Assembly (NCBI RefSeq): GCF_020424085.1 | Contig: NZ_CP080203.1 | Coordinates: 2,790,001-2,854,000 of the forward strand | Length of the DNA stretch: 64,000 bases | From: Mycetocola spongiae | Lineage (GTDB): Bacteria; Actinomycetota; Actinomycetes; Actinomycetales; Microbacteriaceae | Direction of reading: 5' to 3' | Shown: in pieces, positions 1 to 7,681 of the stretch | How positions within the stretch are numbered: the stretch's first letter is position 1 | Layout of the letters: every line of letters begins with the position of its first letter | Notes under the pieces: generated by a model | Told to the model about the DNA's origin: nothing | The model's database searches: none | The model's input: the letters and a program-made list of their open reading frames with translations, nothing else | Program-made: the position numbers and the translations under genes

Positions 1-609
1 CCCTTCGCGGATCACCACCACGTCATCGACGGTCTCGGCGAGCTCGCCCATCAGATGGCTCGAGACCAGGACGGTGCGCCCTGCCGAAGCCTGCTCCCTC
101 AGAAAGAGCCTGATCCAGCGGATGCCATCGGGGTCGAGACCGTTCACGGGTTCGTCGAGAACGAGAGCCTCGGGCTCGGCGAGCAACGCCGTCGCCAGTC
201 CCAGCCTTCGGCCCATGCCCAGTGAATACGTAGAGACGCGTTTGCCCGCGGCCTCCTGAATTCCCACGAGTTTGAGGACTTCCTCAACGCGATCGTTGCC
301 GATCCCTGCCGATCGCGCCACCCATTTCAGGTGCGCGCGTCCTGTTCGGGAACGATGGGCCCCGGAACCGTCGAGCACCGCACCCACACGGCGCAGTGGA
401 TCGCGAAGAGTGGTGAAACGTTGGCCGTCCACGAGTGCCTGGCCTGACGTCGGGCGGTCCAAACCGAGTAGTATCCGCAGGGTCGAGGACTTGCCCGCTC
501 CATTAGGGCCGAGAAATCCGGTGACCCGGCCAGGATCCGCGGTGAAAGTGATGCCGGTGAGGATGGAGCGGTTGCCTCGCATTTTTGTCACGTTCTTGAA
601 AGTTAACAT
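1..609 (-). CDS. ABC transporter ATP-binding protein (BcrA-like), 3' part cut by the window edge
   Basis: ATPase subunit of an ABC-2 type transporter; it would power a separate membrane subunit, probably encoded past the left edge. The reverse strand from the ATG at 609 shows Walker A GPNGAGKSS near residue 30, a signature region YSLGMGRRLG, Walker B LVLDEP followed by NGLDPDG, and the switch histidine in VSSHLMGE. About 203 residues are visible, so roughly the last third is missing. The family includes BcrA-type ATPases, which often give immunity to or export antimicrobial peptides. It is divergent from the two-component system at 725-2295, a common arrangement for peptide-sensing detoxification modules. 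A role in lasso-peptide immunity is inference from position only. Base composition resembles the lasso region rather than the rest of the window. Confidence 0.88.
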   Translation of the reverse strand, partial: MLTFKNVTKMRGNRSILTGITFTADPGRVTGFLGPNGAGKSSTLRILLGLDRPTSGQALVDGQRFTTLRDPLRRVGAVLDGSGAHRSRTGRAHLKWVARSAGIGNDRVEEVLKLVGIQEAAGKRVSTYSLGMGRRLGLATALLAEPEALVLDEPVNGLDPDGIRWIRLFLREQASAGRTVLVSSHLMGELAETVDDVVVIREG

Positions 610-724
610 GACTCCAGACCAGCAGATGATTGAAGGTAGAACACCACAGCCAGGGGTGATCTTGATTTTCGTTCTCCTCCCCTGGGGTGAAGACTATCCG
701 TCGTCTAATTTCTATGATGAAAGT
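610..724. promoter_or_regulatory. Divergent intergenic region with inverted and direct repeats
   Basis: This 115-bp spacer separates the ABC ATPase gene from the histidine kinase gene. It contains the inverted pair CCAGGGG (650-656) and CCCCTGG (679-685), and a direct repeat AGGGGTGA (652-659) and TGGGGTGA (683-690) spaced 31 bp, about three helical turns. Such a pair could be the binding site of the response regulator encoded at 1576-2295, but nothing else supports this. Confidence 0.3.
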
Positions 725-1579
725 ATGGAGAATGCCGACAGACGGAACATCACCTCCGCATGGCTGATCACCGCATGCGTAGTCGTTGTCCTTCTGCTTG
801 TGCTGATGGCGCTCGGACGGGGCGCGCCATATGTGATGGCTGCGATCGTGGCGATCGTCACCATTGCAGTTGGGACTACGACCTGGGCGTTGCTACGCAC
901 TCGTCGCGCCCGGCGCGCATACGAGCAGCAGCTAGTCCGGTTCGCCGCTGACCGCGCGGTACAAGCTGAGCGGCTGCGCATCGCTCGGGACCTGCACGAT
1001 TTGGCCTCTCACGGGCTCGGACTGATGACCGTTCGCGCCGCGACCGCAAATCTCACTGCCGACGATGACGATGCCGAGCGTCGGCAGGCGCTGCGGGACA
1101 TCGAGCAGCTCAGCCGCGAGACTACCTCGGAGCTGCGTAGCATGCTCGCGCTCCTACGCACCACCGGCGCAGAACACCCCGTCCCCTTGCGCCCGACACA
1201 ACCCTTTCCTGATTTGCCGAGCATCTTCGAGGAGGCGAGGAACGCCGGACTCGTTGTCATCTACCAACAGAGTGATCTGAGGAATGTTGCACCGGCGATT
1301 CAGCTGACGATCTGCGTTCTTGTCCGCGAAGGCCTTACTAATGCTCTGCGGCACGCCGGTCACACCAGTATTCACGTTACGATCGAACGCTCTGCGACAG
1401 GCATCGCGATCGACATCCAGGACGAAGGCCCTGCACCGGGCTGGTCTCCGAGCCCAGGCGCCGGAATGGGACTCCGCGGCTTAGAAGAACGCCTCGGAGT
1501 GCACCACGGTACGCTCAAAATCGAGAACACAAGCACGGGGTTCCATCTCCTCGCGAAGATCCCGGGAGGGTCCTTATGA
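725..1579 (+). CDS. Sensor histidine kinase, NarL-partner type (HisKA_3)
   Basis: Membrane histidine kinase of the NarX/DesK class, about 284 residues. Two hydrophobic segments lie near residues 10-30 and 35-55 with almost no loop between them, so there is no sizeable external sensor domain. The dimerisation/phosphoacceptor block ARDLHDLASHG follows (phosphorylated His in DLHD), then an HATPase N-box VREGLTNALRHAG and a glycine box GAGMGLRGLEERL. The open frame extends further upstream, but the ATG at 725 directly precedes the membrane segments, whereas the upstream extension is antisense to the ABC ATPase gene. It overlaps the response regulator by 4 bp, so the two are co-transcribed. Kinases with this compact layout often sense cell-envelope stress together with an adjacent ABC transporter. 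Confidence 0.88.
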   Translation: MENADRRNITSAWLITACVVVVLLLVLMALGRGAPYVMAAIVAIVTIAVGTTTWALLRTRRARRAYEQQLVRFAADRAVQAERLRIARDLHDLASHGLGLMTVRAATANLTADDDDAERRQALRDIEQLSRETTSELRSMLALLRTTGAEHPVPLRPTQPFPDLPSIFEEARNAGLVVIYQQSDLRNVAPAIQLTICVLVREGLTNALRHAGHTSIHVTIERSATGIAIDIQDEGPAPGWSPSPGAGMGLRGLEERLGVHHGTLKIENTSTGFHLLAKIPGGSL

Positions 1580-2295
1580 CGGCGCACTACGTGGCCACTC
1601 ATCCCCAGATCCAGCCCACCCGTCTCCTGCTGGTCGACGACCAAGCGTTGCTGCGTCGCAGCCTCCGTATCGCGATTGATCGTGAATACGACCTGACAGT
1701 CGTCGGCGAGGCCGGCACGGGAGCGGAGGCGATTGCCGCTGCTAGGGTGCTGCGCCCCGACCTCGTGCTCATGGACATCAGAATGCCCGAGATCGACGGC
1801 ATCGAGGCGACTAGGCAGATCATCGACGACGCAGCACCCGATCACACGCGCATCCTGATCCTCAGCATGTTCGAGCTCGACGAGTATCTCTATGAAGCCT
1901 TGAGGGCCGGCGCGAGCGGGTTCCTACTCAAAGACGCCCGCCCGGAGGAGTTGGTCGACGCCATCCGCCGCGTCGCCACAGGGGAGTCTCTTTTCGCGCC
2001 GACGATCCTCACTACCCTGGTCGAGTACTACCTCGGACACCGGGCCGTGACCGAAAAGACCGATCCGGCACGGTTGTCGAGGCTCACCACCCGAGAGAAG
2101 GAGGTTCTTGCCCTCGTCGGCAAAGGCCTGCCCAACGACGATATCTCGGCTACCCTGACCGTGTCACGCAACACCGTCAAGACCCACATCAGCAGTCTTC
2201 TCGCCAAACTCGCAGCGAGAGACCGCGCTCAGCTGGTCATCGCGGCCTATGAGAGTGGGCTGCTCGTTCCGGCACCACACAAAACCCAATCCTGA
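1576..2295 (+). CDS. Response regulator, NarL/FixJ (LuxR HTH) family
   Basis: DNA-binding response regulator paired with the preceding kinase (ATGA overlap). The receiver domain occupies about residues 15-130, with the acidic pair in LLVDDQ, the phospho-acceptor Asp in VLMDIRMPEIDG, a Ser in LILSM at the usual Thr/Ser position, and Lys in FLLKDA. The output domain (about 170-232) is a LuxR helix-turn-helix: LTTREKEVLALVGKG, then VSRNTVKTHISSLLAKL. Its length of 239 residues is slightly above the family norm because of an N-terminal extension. Likely targets are its own operon and the divergent ABC transporter; this is inference. Confidence 0.93.
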   Translation: MTAHYVATHPQIQPTRLLLVDDQALLRRSLRIAIDREYDLTVVGEAGTGAEAIAAARVLRPDLVLMDIRMPEIDGIEATRQIIDDAAPDHTRILILSMFELDEYLYEALRAGASGFLLKDARPEELVDAIRRVATGESLFAPTILTTLVEYYLGHRAVTEKTDPARLSRLTTREKEVLALVGKGLPNDDISATLTVSRNTVKTHISSLLAKLAARDRAQLVIAAYESGLLVPAPHKTQS

Positions 2296-2301
2296 TAATC
2301 T

Positions 2302-4065
2302 TTATCGCTGCTGCGAGATGATTTGGTTAGGAGCCAGATCTAGATAGAGACGACTGTCCGTCATGAGATCAGCGTGCGTGCCTTGAGTAATAATATGAAC
2401 GCGATCCAGAAGAATGATGGCTTTGGCGTCTCGAACAGCCGCGAGGCGATGGAAGATAGTCGCCGTGGTCCAGTTCTGGCCAACCTTGCCTAGCACGCCA
2501 CGGATGATCGTTAACGTTCGACGATCCAGGCTCGCCGTTGATCCATCTAACAAAAGCGGTGGGGGATCGCTTAGCAAGGTGCGAGCACTTGCAATGCGCT
2601 GTTATTCTCCATCGGAGAGGAGCTCACCCGCCTCTTCCACTAGTTGATGATGGGGGAGCGCTCGAACCATCGCGTCGAGTTGCCTGGACTCGAAAATAGC
2701 CCATTAATCCTTGTCGATCGCATCCGGAGACAACAGCAACGCGCTCCCGCACCGTGCCTGGCAACGCTGGGGAATCCTGCTCAACGCATGAAACACCGCT
2801 TCGTGATTCCGTAGGACTCACTGTTGACCTGTTTGCCCCATCGAGCACAACCCGACCGGCGGCCAGCTCGTAGACGCGGACGATCCGGCTAGGGAGCGTG
2901 CTCTTGTCAGCACCTGTCGGGCCGACGAAGACGATGCGTTGTCTAGCCTCAATGCGGAAGGAAACGTGCTCAAGTCTGACTATTGCTCAATCGCTATATC
3001 GCGGGATGTAGCCGAAACTTACGTCTTCAAATTCGATACTGATCGGCCGCTGGCCCAGTGAGGCGGGGCCCGTTTTACGAGCGGCATTGCGCTCGGACGC
3101 GATGCTTATGAGTTTCCCTATCCGATCAACTACGCTGAGCGCGGCGTTTAGTGAGGCGAGCGAAGAGGATAGTTGTCTGAGCGGAGCGACTCGCAAGAAT
3201 ACGTACATGATGACCGAAATCAAGTTGGCAACCGAAAGCTCACCGATGGTAACGCCAGAGCCGCCTACGGCCAGTATCGTAAGTGCTGCTCTCTGCATGG
3301 ACCTCATTTACATAGGCACAATGAGGGCAGTGAACTTCGTGATCCGCATCACTCCTGCGCGCTCCTGCGCCGCAACATCGATGAGACCAGCCTCTTCGCA
3401 GTCACTGGCATTCTCGGCGCGAATTATACGGATGCCAAGGATTGCCCGGCCAACCGCTGCTGATAACAACCTAATCCGTTGTTGAAGACTACGGCTAGCA
3501 CTCCGCGCGCGACCACGGATTTGAGAAAAGTCAGAAGCGCAAACAGTGCCAAGATCGGGGGTATTAGGCCCATCCGTCCCGGATCGATGACGAACAGTGC
3601 AACGATCGTACCCGCCATTGTCGCCACTCCGCACACAGATGCGAGAAACCCTTGCCTGAGCGCTTATTGCTGCACGCACGTGTCACTTGCGACGTGGGAA
3701 ATAAGATCACTGATTGGCTGTGTATCGAACTCGCGAATGGGCGGGCGAGGCAAAGCCCGGATCGTGATCCGTCGGGCGTTAAACACGGGGTTTTGGCCCG
3801 CTCGACCGAGTAAATACTGCTGGATTGCATCGAGCTCACCAGAGATCAGCAACAACGAGTACGCCAAAGTGGTTGGCGCAGTGAGTGACCTACGCCTCCG
3901 CTGTCGCTCACCCCGGGCATCAGCGGATTCAGCAACGAAGGAAGAGCGAGGGATGTCAACGCTTCCAGCGCGCTGATGGCAACCGCAAGCGTCCCCACAC
4001 CACCGCTGCCCCGGAGGAGCAGGATTAGGCCCGGAGCCTTCGCTATCCGGCCAAAGACTCCACAC
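2302..4065 (-). pseudogene. Decayed ABC exporter (fused membrane and ATPase domains), probable former lasso-peptide exporter
   Basis: The reverse strand encodes pieces of one ABC exporter half-transporter in shifting frames. In order: membrane-domain text ending ISDLISHVASDT (3664-4065), further membrane pieces (3308-3679), the last helix and linker running to the NBD start IEFEDVSFGY (stop at 2987), Walker A as GPTGADKST (about 2905-2930; the family has GAGKST), a Q-loop-like VSCVEQDSP (2624-2848), the signature LLSDGE interrupted by TAA at 2604-2602, and Walker B LLLDGSTASLD, where the catalytic Glu is Gly. Several frameshifts, at least one stop and mutated ATPase motifs show it is not functional. 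It lies divergently beside the lasso precursor, where the D-type exporter is expected. Confidence 0.85.
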
Positions 4066-4264
4066 CTTGCGTTACGCTGCCTTCCTTTTTTATCGGGTTA
4101 TGCGCTCAAATAATCGATCACAATACTAAAAACATTATAGACAGGCGTGTAACGATTCTGTTAGTTTGATCGGACGGAACGGGGCACCAAGGTTTCTCGG
4201 GTCCGCCACGGTGGCGACCGACCTGCTCGCAGTCCGTGCTACATCGGCAAGGGAGGTGAATCAC
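4066..4264 (+). promoter_or_regulatory. AT-rich leader and probable promoter of the lasso operon
   Basis: This spacer between the exporter pseudogene and the lasso precursor is locally much more AT-rich than its surroundings (about 4080-4170). A TATAGA sequence at about 4136-4141 is a plausible -10 element, giving a 5' leader of roughly 120 nt. A strong ribosome-binding site, GGGAGGTGA (4250-4258), lies just before the precursor ATG. No clear operator was seen. Confidence 0.4.
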
Positions 4265-4393
4265 ATGACTAAGCAGACCTACATGGCTCCCGCGCTCGAG
4301 CGGATTGGCTCCTTCCATGAAGCGACGAACGGTTACCCCTGGTGGGACCACCGCGATGTCTTCGGTGGGCGCACGTTCATCGCCCCCTGGTGA
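4265..4393 (+). CDS. Lasso peptide precursor (A), propeptin-like core
   Basis: A 42-residue ribosomal precursor. The leader (residues 1-22) carries the actinobacterial recognition pattern: Tyr6, Pro9, Leu11 (YxxPxL), then Gly15, Phe17 and Thr21 at the conserved -2 position. The predicted core starts at Gly23: GYPWWDHRDVFGGRTFIAPW. Gly1 and Asp9 of the core suit a nine-residue macrolactam ring; there is no Cys, so it would be class II. Against propeptin as I remember it (GYPWWDYRDLFGGHTFISP), 15 of 19 positions match, with changes at 7, 10, 14 and 18 plus an extra C-terminal Trp. ATG 4265 is chosen over upstream in-frame ATGs because of the strong Shine-Dalgarno GGGAGGTGA. It is first in an A-C-B1-B2 operon. 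A function as a prolyl endopeptidase inhibitor is inference from propeptin. Confidence 0.95.
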   Translation: MTKQTYMAPALERIGSFHEATNGYPWWDHRDVFGGRTFIAPW

Positions 4394-4472
4394 TTAACGA
4401 ACCGCTGTGGGCGGGAGATTAGCCTCCCGCCCACACTCCCATCTACCGCCACTACGACGAGAAGGACCCGAC

Positions 4473-6278
4473 ATGGAGTTTGCAGTATTGCCGGACCGAG
4501 AGGTGCAGCGTGATCTGACCGATGCGTTGCTCGCCCTCGGGCTCACAGCCGTCTCGACTCATCCTTCCGGGCGACCTTGGCTATTTTCTGATGCACCTGA
4601 TCGCTGGAGGGTGCTAACACCTGGCCGAGGTGCGCGAGTCGCAGTACCCGAGGAGCGAGGTATCGGCATGCAATTACCAAACGAATCCATCGCCGATCCT
4701 CAGTATCTCGACCAGCTCGCTGGCACCATTACGATCCATACGTTCTTCCTTACGACCATCGACAAGGTGTCTCGCGTGCGAGGAACGATCAGTACAGACA
4801 GGCAGATCTTTTGGGGCGTCGTCGACGGCGTGCCTGTGGCTACGAACACGTTGAAAATCCTTCATCATCTGTTGAACCCCTCGATTGACGAGATTGCGCT
4901 TACGCTTTCGCTGATCTCTTCCCTGCCGATCCAGCCCTTCGCTCGACGGACGCCCTGGGAGGGCATCCATGCCGTCGGTGTCGGCCATTTGTTGACTTTC
5001 GATACGGCAGGTCGAGTCAGGGAGGAGCGCTGGTGGTGGGACCCCGGACGTGATCTGGACTGCAGCCAGGCGACGCTCGCGGTGCGTAGCGCGCTCTGCT
5101 CATCGGTTGGGGAGGCATCCATCGAAAGCGCGCTAGTGAGTTCTGATCTCTCTGGGGGGCTGGACTCCACCAGCATCTGCTTCATTCTTCATGATCTGGG
5201 ACATGACTTCACGACCTATAGGACGTCCTCCCTGAGCGCTTCAAACGATGAAACGGAACGGGCTCGACTTGTGGCACGCGAGCTTGACATTCCGCTACGG
5301 GAGTTTGCTCCGCTTGCAGAAAGCAGTTCCGCTTTCGATCTCGACATCGAGACGAATTCGCGTGCGCTTCTGGAAGGACCTTTAGTTTGGGCGGCTTCGC
5401 GCAGATACGTAGAAGCTCTCGCTCCTACGATCGCGCGGGACGGTTCTCACGTCCACTTCACGGGTTTGGGAGGCGACGAGTTGTTCGACCTCGTCCCAGG
5501 ACTGTTCCGATCCGTCTGGCGTGAGAACAGGATCCGTGCCCTAGCTTTGATTCGCCACTTTCAGCTCAGTCAGCGAATCGACCCGCGGCCTCTACTGAAA
5601 GGTGCCGCCAGTAAGGAGCACTACGCTAACTATCTATTGCGTGTAGCCCGAGCATTAGATGGCGGTGATTCAGACCTGCGTCCCGCTGACGCATACTCGT
5701 GGTTCCCGCCGATAGTGTTGCCCACATGGCTAAGCCAAAAAGCCCGTACGATCATCGTCGAGGAAATCAAGAAAGTGGCTGAAGACCCGCCGTCTCCACT
5801 TGGTAAAGATCCTGCCGCACAACAGACAACCGAATCCATCGCATTCCAGGGGAAGATCCTAAGGCAGTTCGGCGAGCTGTTTCATAATTTCGATATTGAC
5901 TGGCGAGGTCCCTTTACTGATGTGCGAGTGCTCCGAGCCGTGCTCCGAGCCCCTGCAACTGCACGGTTTTCCACGATAAATGACAAACCACTGCTTGCGG
6001 CAGCGATCGGCAATGCTGCCCTGCCGGACTTTTATGCGAAGCGAGGCCGAAGTGATTTCACAAGTGACATCTATGCTGAGCACCGGCGTCGCAGAGGTGC
6101 CCTCGCAGAGGAATTCGAGTCCTGTCTTCTCGCAGAGCATGACCTAGTTGAACGGCCAACGATCGTATCGGTGGTCTATGAGCCATCCAGCAACGACGTT
6201 GGCCTTCTCGACGTCGAGCGGATTGCGACGGCGGAACGTTGGCTCCGCGGTGTACACGCCATGGGTCGGACGCCATGA
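4473..6278 (+). CDS. Lasso peptide cyclase (C), asparagine-synthetase-like
   Basis: ATP-dependent macrolactam synthetase that would adenylate the core Asp9 side chain and join it to the freed Gly1 amine, trapping the tail in the ring. It has 601 residues, usual for the family. The N-terminal half resembles the glutaminase-like domain of asparagine synthetase B but lacks the catalytic Cys after Met, as expected for lasso cyclases. The C-terminal half has the PP-loop SSDLSGGLDSTS (about residue 228) and the downstream motif FTGLGGDELFD (about 330). ATG 4473 follows GAAGGA at a suitable distance. It lies 79 bp after the precursor stop, and the B1 start follows 10 bp after its own stop. Codon use is less GC-biased than in the rest of the window. 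Confidence 0.93.
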   Translation: MEFAVLPDREVQRDLTDALLALGLTAVSTHPSGRPWLFSDAPDRWRVLTPGRGARVAVPEERGIGMQLPNESIADPQYLDQLAGTITIHTFFLTTIDKVSRVRGTISTDRQIFWGVVDGVPVATNTLKILHHLLNPSIDEIALTLSLISSLPIQPFARRTPWEGIHAVGVGHLLTFDTAGRVREERWWWDPGRDLDCSQATLAVRSALCSSVGEASIESALVSSDLSGGLDSTSICFILHDLGHDFTTYRTSSLSASNDETERARLVARELDIPLREFAPLAESSSAFDLDIETNSRALLEGPLVWAASRRYVEALAPTIARDGSHVHFTGLGGDELFDLVPGLFRSVWRENRIRALALIRHFQLSQRIDPRPLLKGAASKEHYANYLLRVARALDGGDSDLRPADAYSWFPPIVLPTWLSQKARTIIVEEIKKVAEDPPSPLGKDPAAQQTTESIAFQGKILRQFGELFHNFDIDWRGPFTDVRVLRAVLRAPATARFSTINDKPLLAAAIGNAALPDFYAKRGRSDFTSDIYAEHRRRRGALAEEFESCLLAEHDLVERPTIVSVVYEPSSNDVGLLDVERIATAERWLRGVHAMGRTP

Positions 6279-6288
6279 AAGAACGATA

Positions 6289-6549
6289 ATGACGATCCAG
6301 CTAACTCGCGGTGCGACCTTCACCGAAACGAATGAGCAGGCGATTCTGACTAGTGGTGGCCGAAACGCATCATACTACCGACTCAATCAGGTCGGCACGA
6401 GGATCCTCAAACTTCTACTAGAGGGGAAGTCAGAGGAATCCGTGAGCAACTGCGTGGCGCAAGAGTTCGGCGTTGAGGCCGAACGCGTCCGACTCGATCT
6501 TGACAACTTGCTCGCACGGCTAAGAGATGCCCGCCTCATCCAGATATAG
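6289..6549 (+). CDS. Lasso peptide B1 protein: PqqD-like RiPP recognition element
   Basis: Stand-alone RRE of 86 residues, the usual size. It binds the leader (the YxxPxL region of the precursor) and delivers it to the B2 peptidase. Visible features are a beta-rich start (TFTETNEQAILTS), the typical YYRLNQVGTRILKLLLEG segment of PqqD proteins, and helical SEESVSNCVAQEFGVEAERVRLDL followed by LLARLRDARLIQ. ATG 6289 is chosen because it gives the PqqD length and sits 10 bp after the cyclase stop; the open frame continues upstream only inside the cyclase gene. The ribosome-binding site is weak (GAAAG), suggesting translational coupling. Confidence 0.9.
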   Translation: MTIQLTRGATFTETNEQAILTSGGRNASYYRLNQVGTRILKLLLEGKSEESVSNCVAQEFGVEAERVRLDLDNLLARLRDARLIQI

Positions 6550-6561
6550 CAGGAGATTTCC

Positions 6562-6954
6562 GTGCACTACAGTACGAGCAAGATACTACGCTTGGTTGCG
6601 GCGCGCACCGCAATCACGGCTGCCCGCTTAGTTTCCTATCTGCCTCCTAACCGTATGCATCAACTTGTGCACAGCATCAGCCGCGGCACACGACGTGCGA
6701 CTTTCAGTGAAGCTGGCACTGCGAGGGAGCAGATTTGCCGATTCAGTCGGCGATGTGCAGGGCAGGGCTGTGTACAGCGCTCCGTTGCAGTGGTGATTCT
6801 GTGCCGCCTGTACGGCAGCGCACCAAACTGGCGAATTGGATTTGGCATCGAGCCGTTCACCGCTCACGCGTGGATTGAGGTTGACGGGCGCCCTGTCGGT
6901 GAGCCCGAAGTCGTTGCGTACTATTTTGTCTCGCACTCCGTCGATGTGGCATGA
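6562..6954 (+). CDS. Lasso peptide B2 protein: transglutaminase-like leader peptidase
   Basis: Cysteine protease of the Transglut_core3 family that removes the leader at the Asn22-Gly23 bond before cyclisation. It has 130 residues. The probable catalytic triad is visible: Cys in GQGCVQRSV (about residue 70), His in FTAHAWIEVDG (about 108) and the Asp in VDGRPVGE. The C-terminal VGEPEVVAYY is typical of B2 proteins. The start is GTG 6562 with AGGAG about 8 nt upstream, 12 bp after B1. B1 and B2 are separate genes, as usual in actinobacterial lasso clusters. It ends the clear lasso operon; no intact exporter follows. Confidence 0.92.
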   Translation: MHYSTSKILRLVAARTAITAARLVSYLPPNRMHQLVHSISRGTRRATFSEAGTAREQICRFSRRCAGQGCVQRSVAVVILCRLYGSAPNWRIGFGIEPFTAHAWIEVDGRPVGEPEVVAYYFVSHSVDVA

Positions 6955-7042
6955 TGAATGGTTTTTCGGACCTCCGACGTCGCGCCACATATATCTACGC
7001 AGTATGCAACCTTTCGTGCGGCTTTGAGGGGAGACAGGCCTG

Positions 7043-7681
7043 ATGAACACCGATCCGAGTACCACGACGGGCTCATGGCCCGCGGGAATGATGATCCGCA
7101 TCGACGACTCCCCGCCTGCTCTCCTGGAGTTGCTCTGGATACGCGAGGCCTGGGGGCTGGCCTCACACGGCGACCAGCCCCCTCGGCTCAACACCCGGCC
7201 CGAATCCGAAACCACACCACCGGAAAAATGGGCGGAACTCTGGCCGCGGCTGTGGAGCGAATGCCTCGATCACGCCGTTTCTGGCTCAGACCCGCGGGCG
7301 ATTCAGCGCCTCCTGTCCACCGCGGATGGGTCACCCGAGCGCGCCACATTACTCGCCGATATCGCGGGCCCCAGCGTGCAGCAGGCATTCGGCAGTGCCG
7401 CATTCACCACATCATTTGATGCCTGGTTGGATCAGCACCACCACGAGGTCAACCGCAGAAACGCAATACCTGTGGACGCAACCCCCGAACGTCTCGCGAT
7501 CGACGCGCTCATCCCGGCATGGAAAAACGGATTAAATCGGGTCATCACGATCCCCTGCGTTGACACATATACACGAATTTTCGAACCAGAAACGCTCCTG
7601 ATCACCGATGACACCCGCCAGCATCCAGGCAAATATGCCGAGGCGCTGCACCGGTTCTCGGCCGGCTCCCGTGCGGGCTAG
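7043..7681 (+). CDS. Hypothetical protein next to the lasso cluster
   Basis: A 212-residue soluble protein I do not recognise. It is acidic and Trp/Pro-rich, with a segment PPALLELLWIREAWGL near residues 25-40, a His-rich stretch WLDQHHHEVNRR (about 132) and a better-ordered C-terminal part around ALIPAWKNGLNRVITIPC. There is no signal peptide or membrane segment. It has a good ribosome-binding site, GAGGGGAGA, before ATG 7043. It lies 88 bp after the B2 gene, so read-through is possible. Composition is intermediate between the lasso genes and the downstream chromosome. It could be an ordinary resident gene or an accessory of the cluster. Confidence 0.65.
   Translation: MNTDPSTTTGSWPAGMMIRIDDSPPALLELLWIREAWGLASHGDQPPRLNTRPESETTPPEKWAELWPRLWSECLDHAVSGSDPRAIQRLLSTADGSPERATLLADIAGPSVQQAFGSAAFTTSFDAWLDQHHHEVNRRNAIPVDATPERLAIDALIPAWKNGLNRVITIPCVDTYTRIFEPETLLITDDTRQHPGKYAEALHRFSAGSRAG

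Noticed and set aside
272-724. Extended N-terminus of the histidine kinase frame
   Set aside because: It is antisense to the ABC ATPase coding sequence; the kinase proper starts at 725 before its membrane segments.
4331-4390. Alternative ring closure at core Asp6
   Set aside because: A six-residue ring is outside the 7-9 residue range of known lasso peptides, and propeptin uses Asp9.
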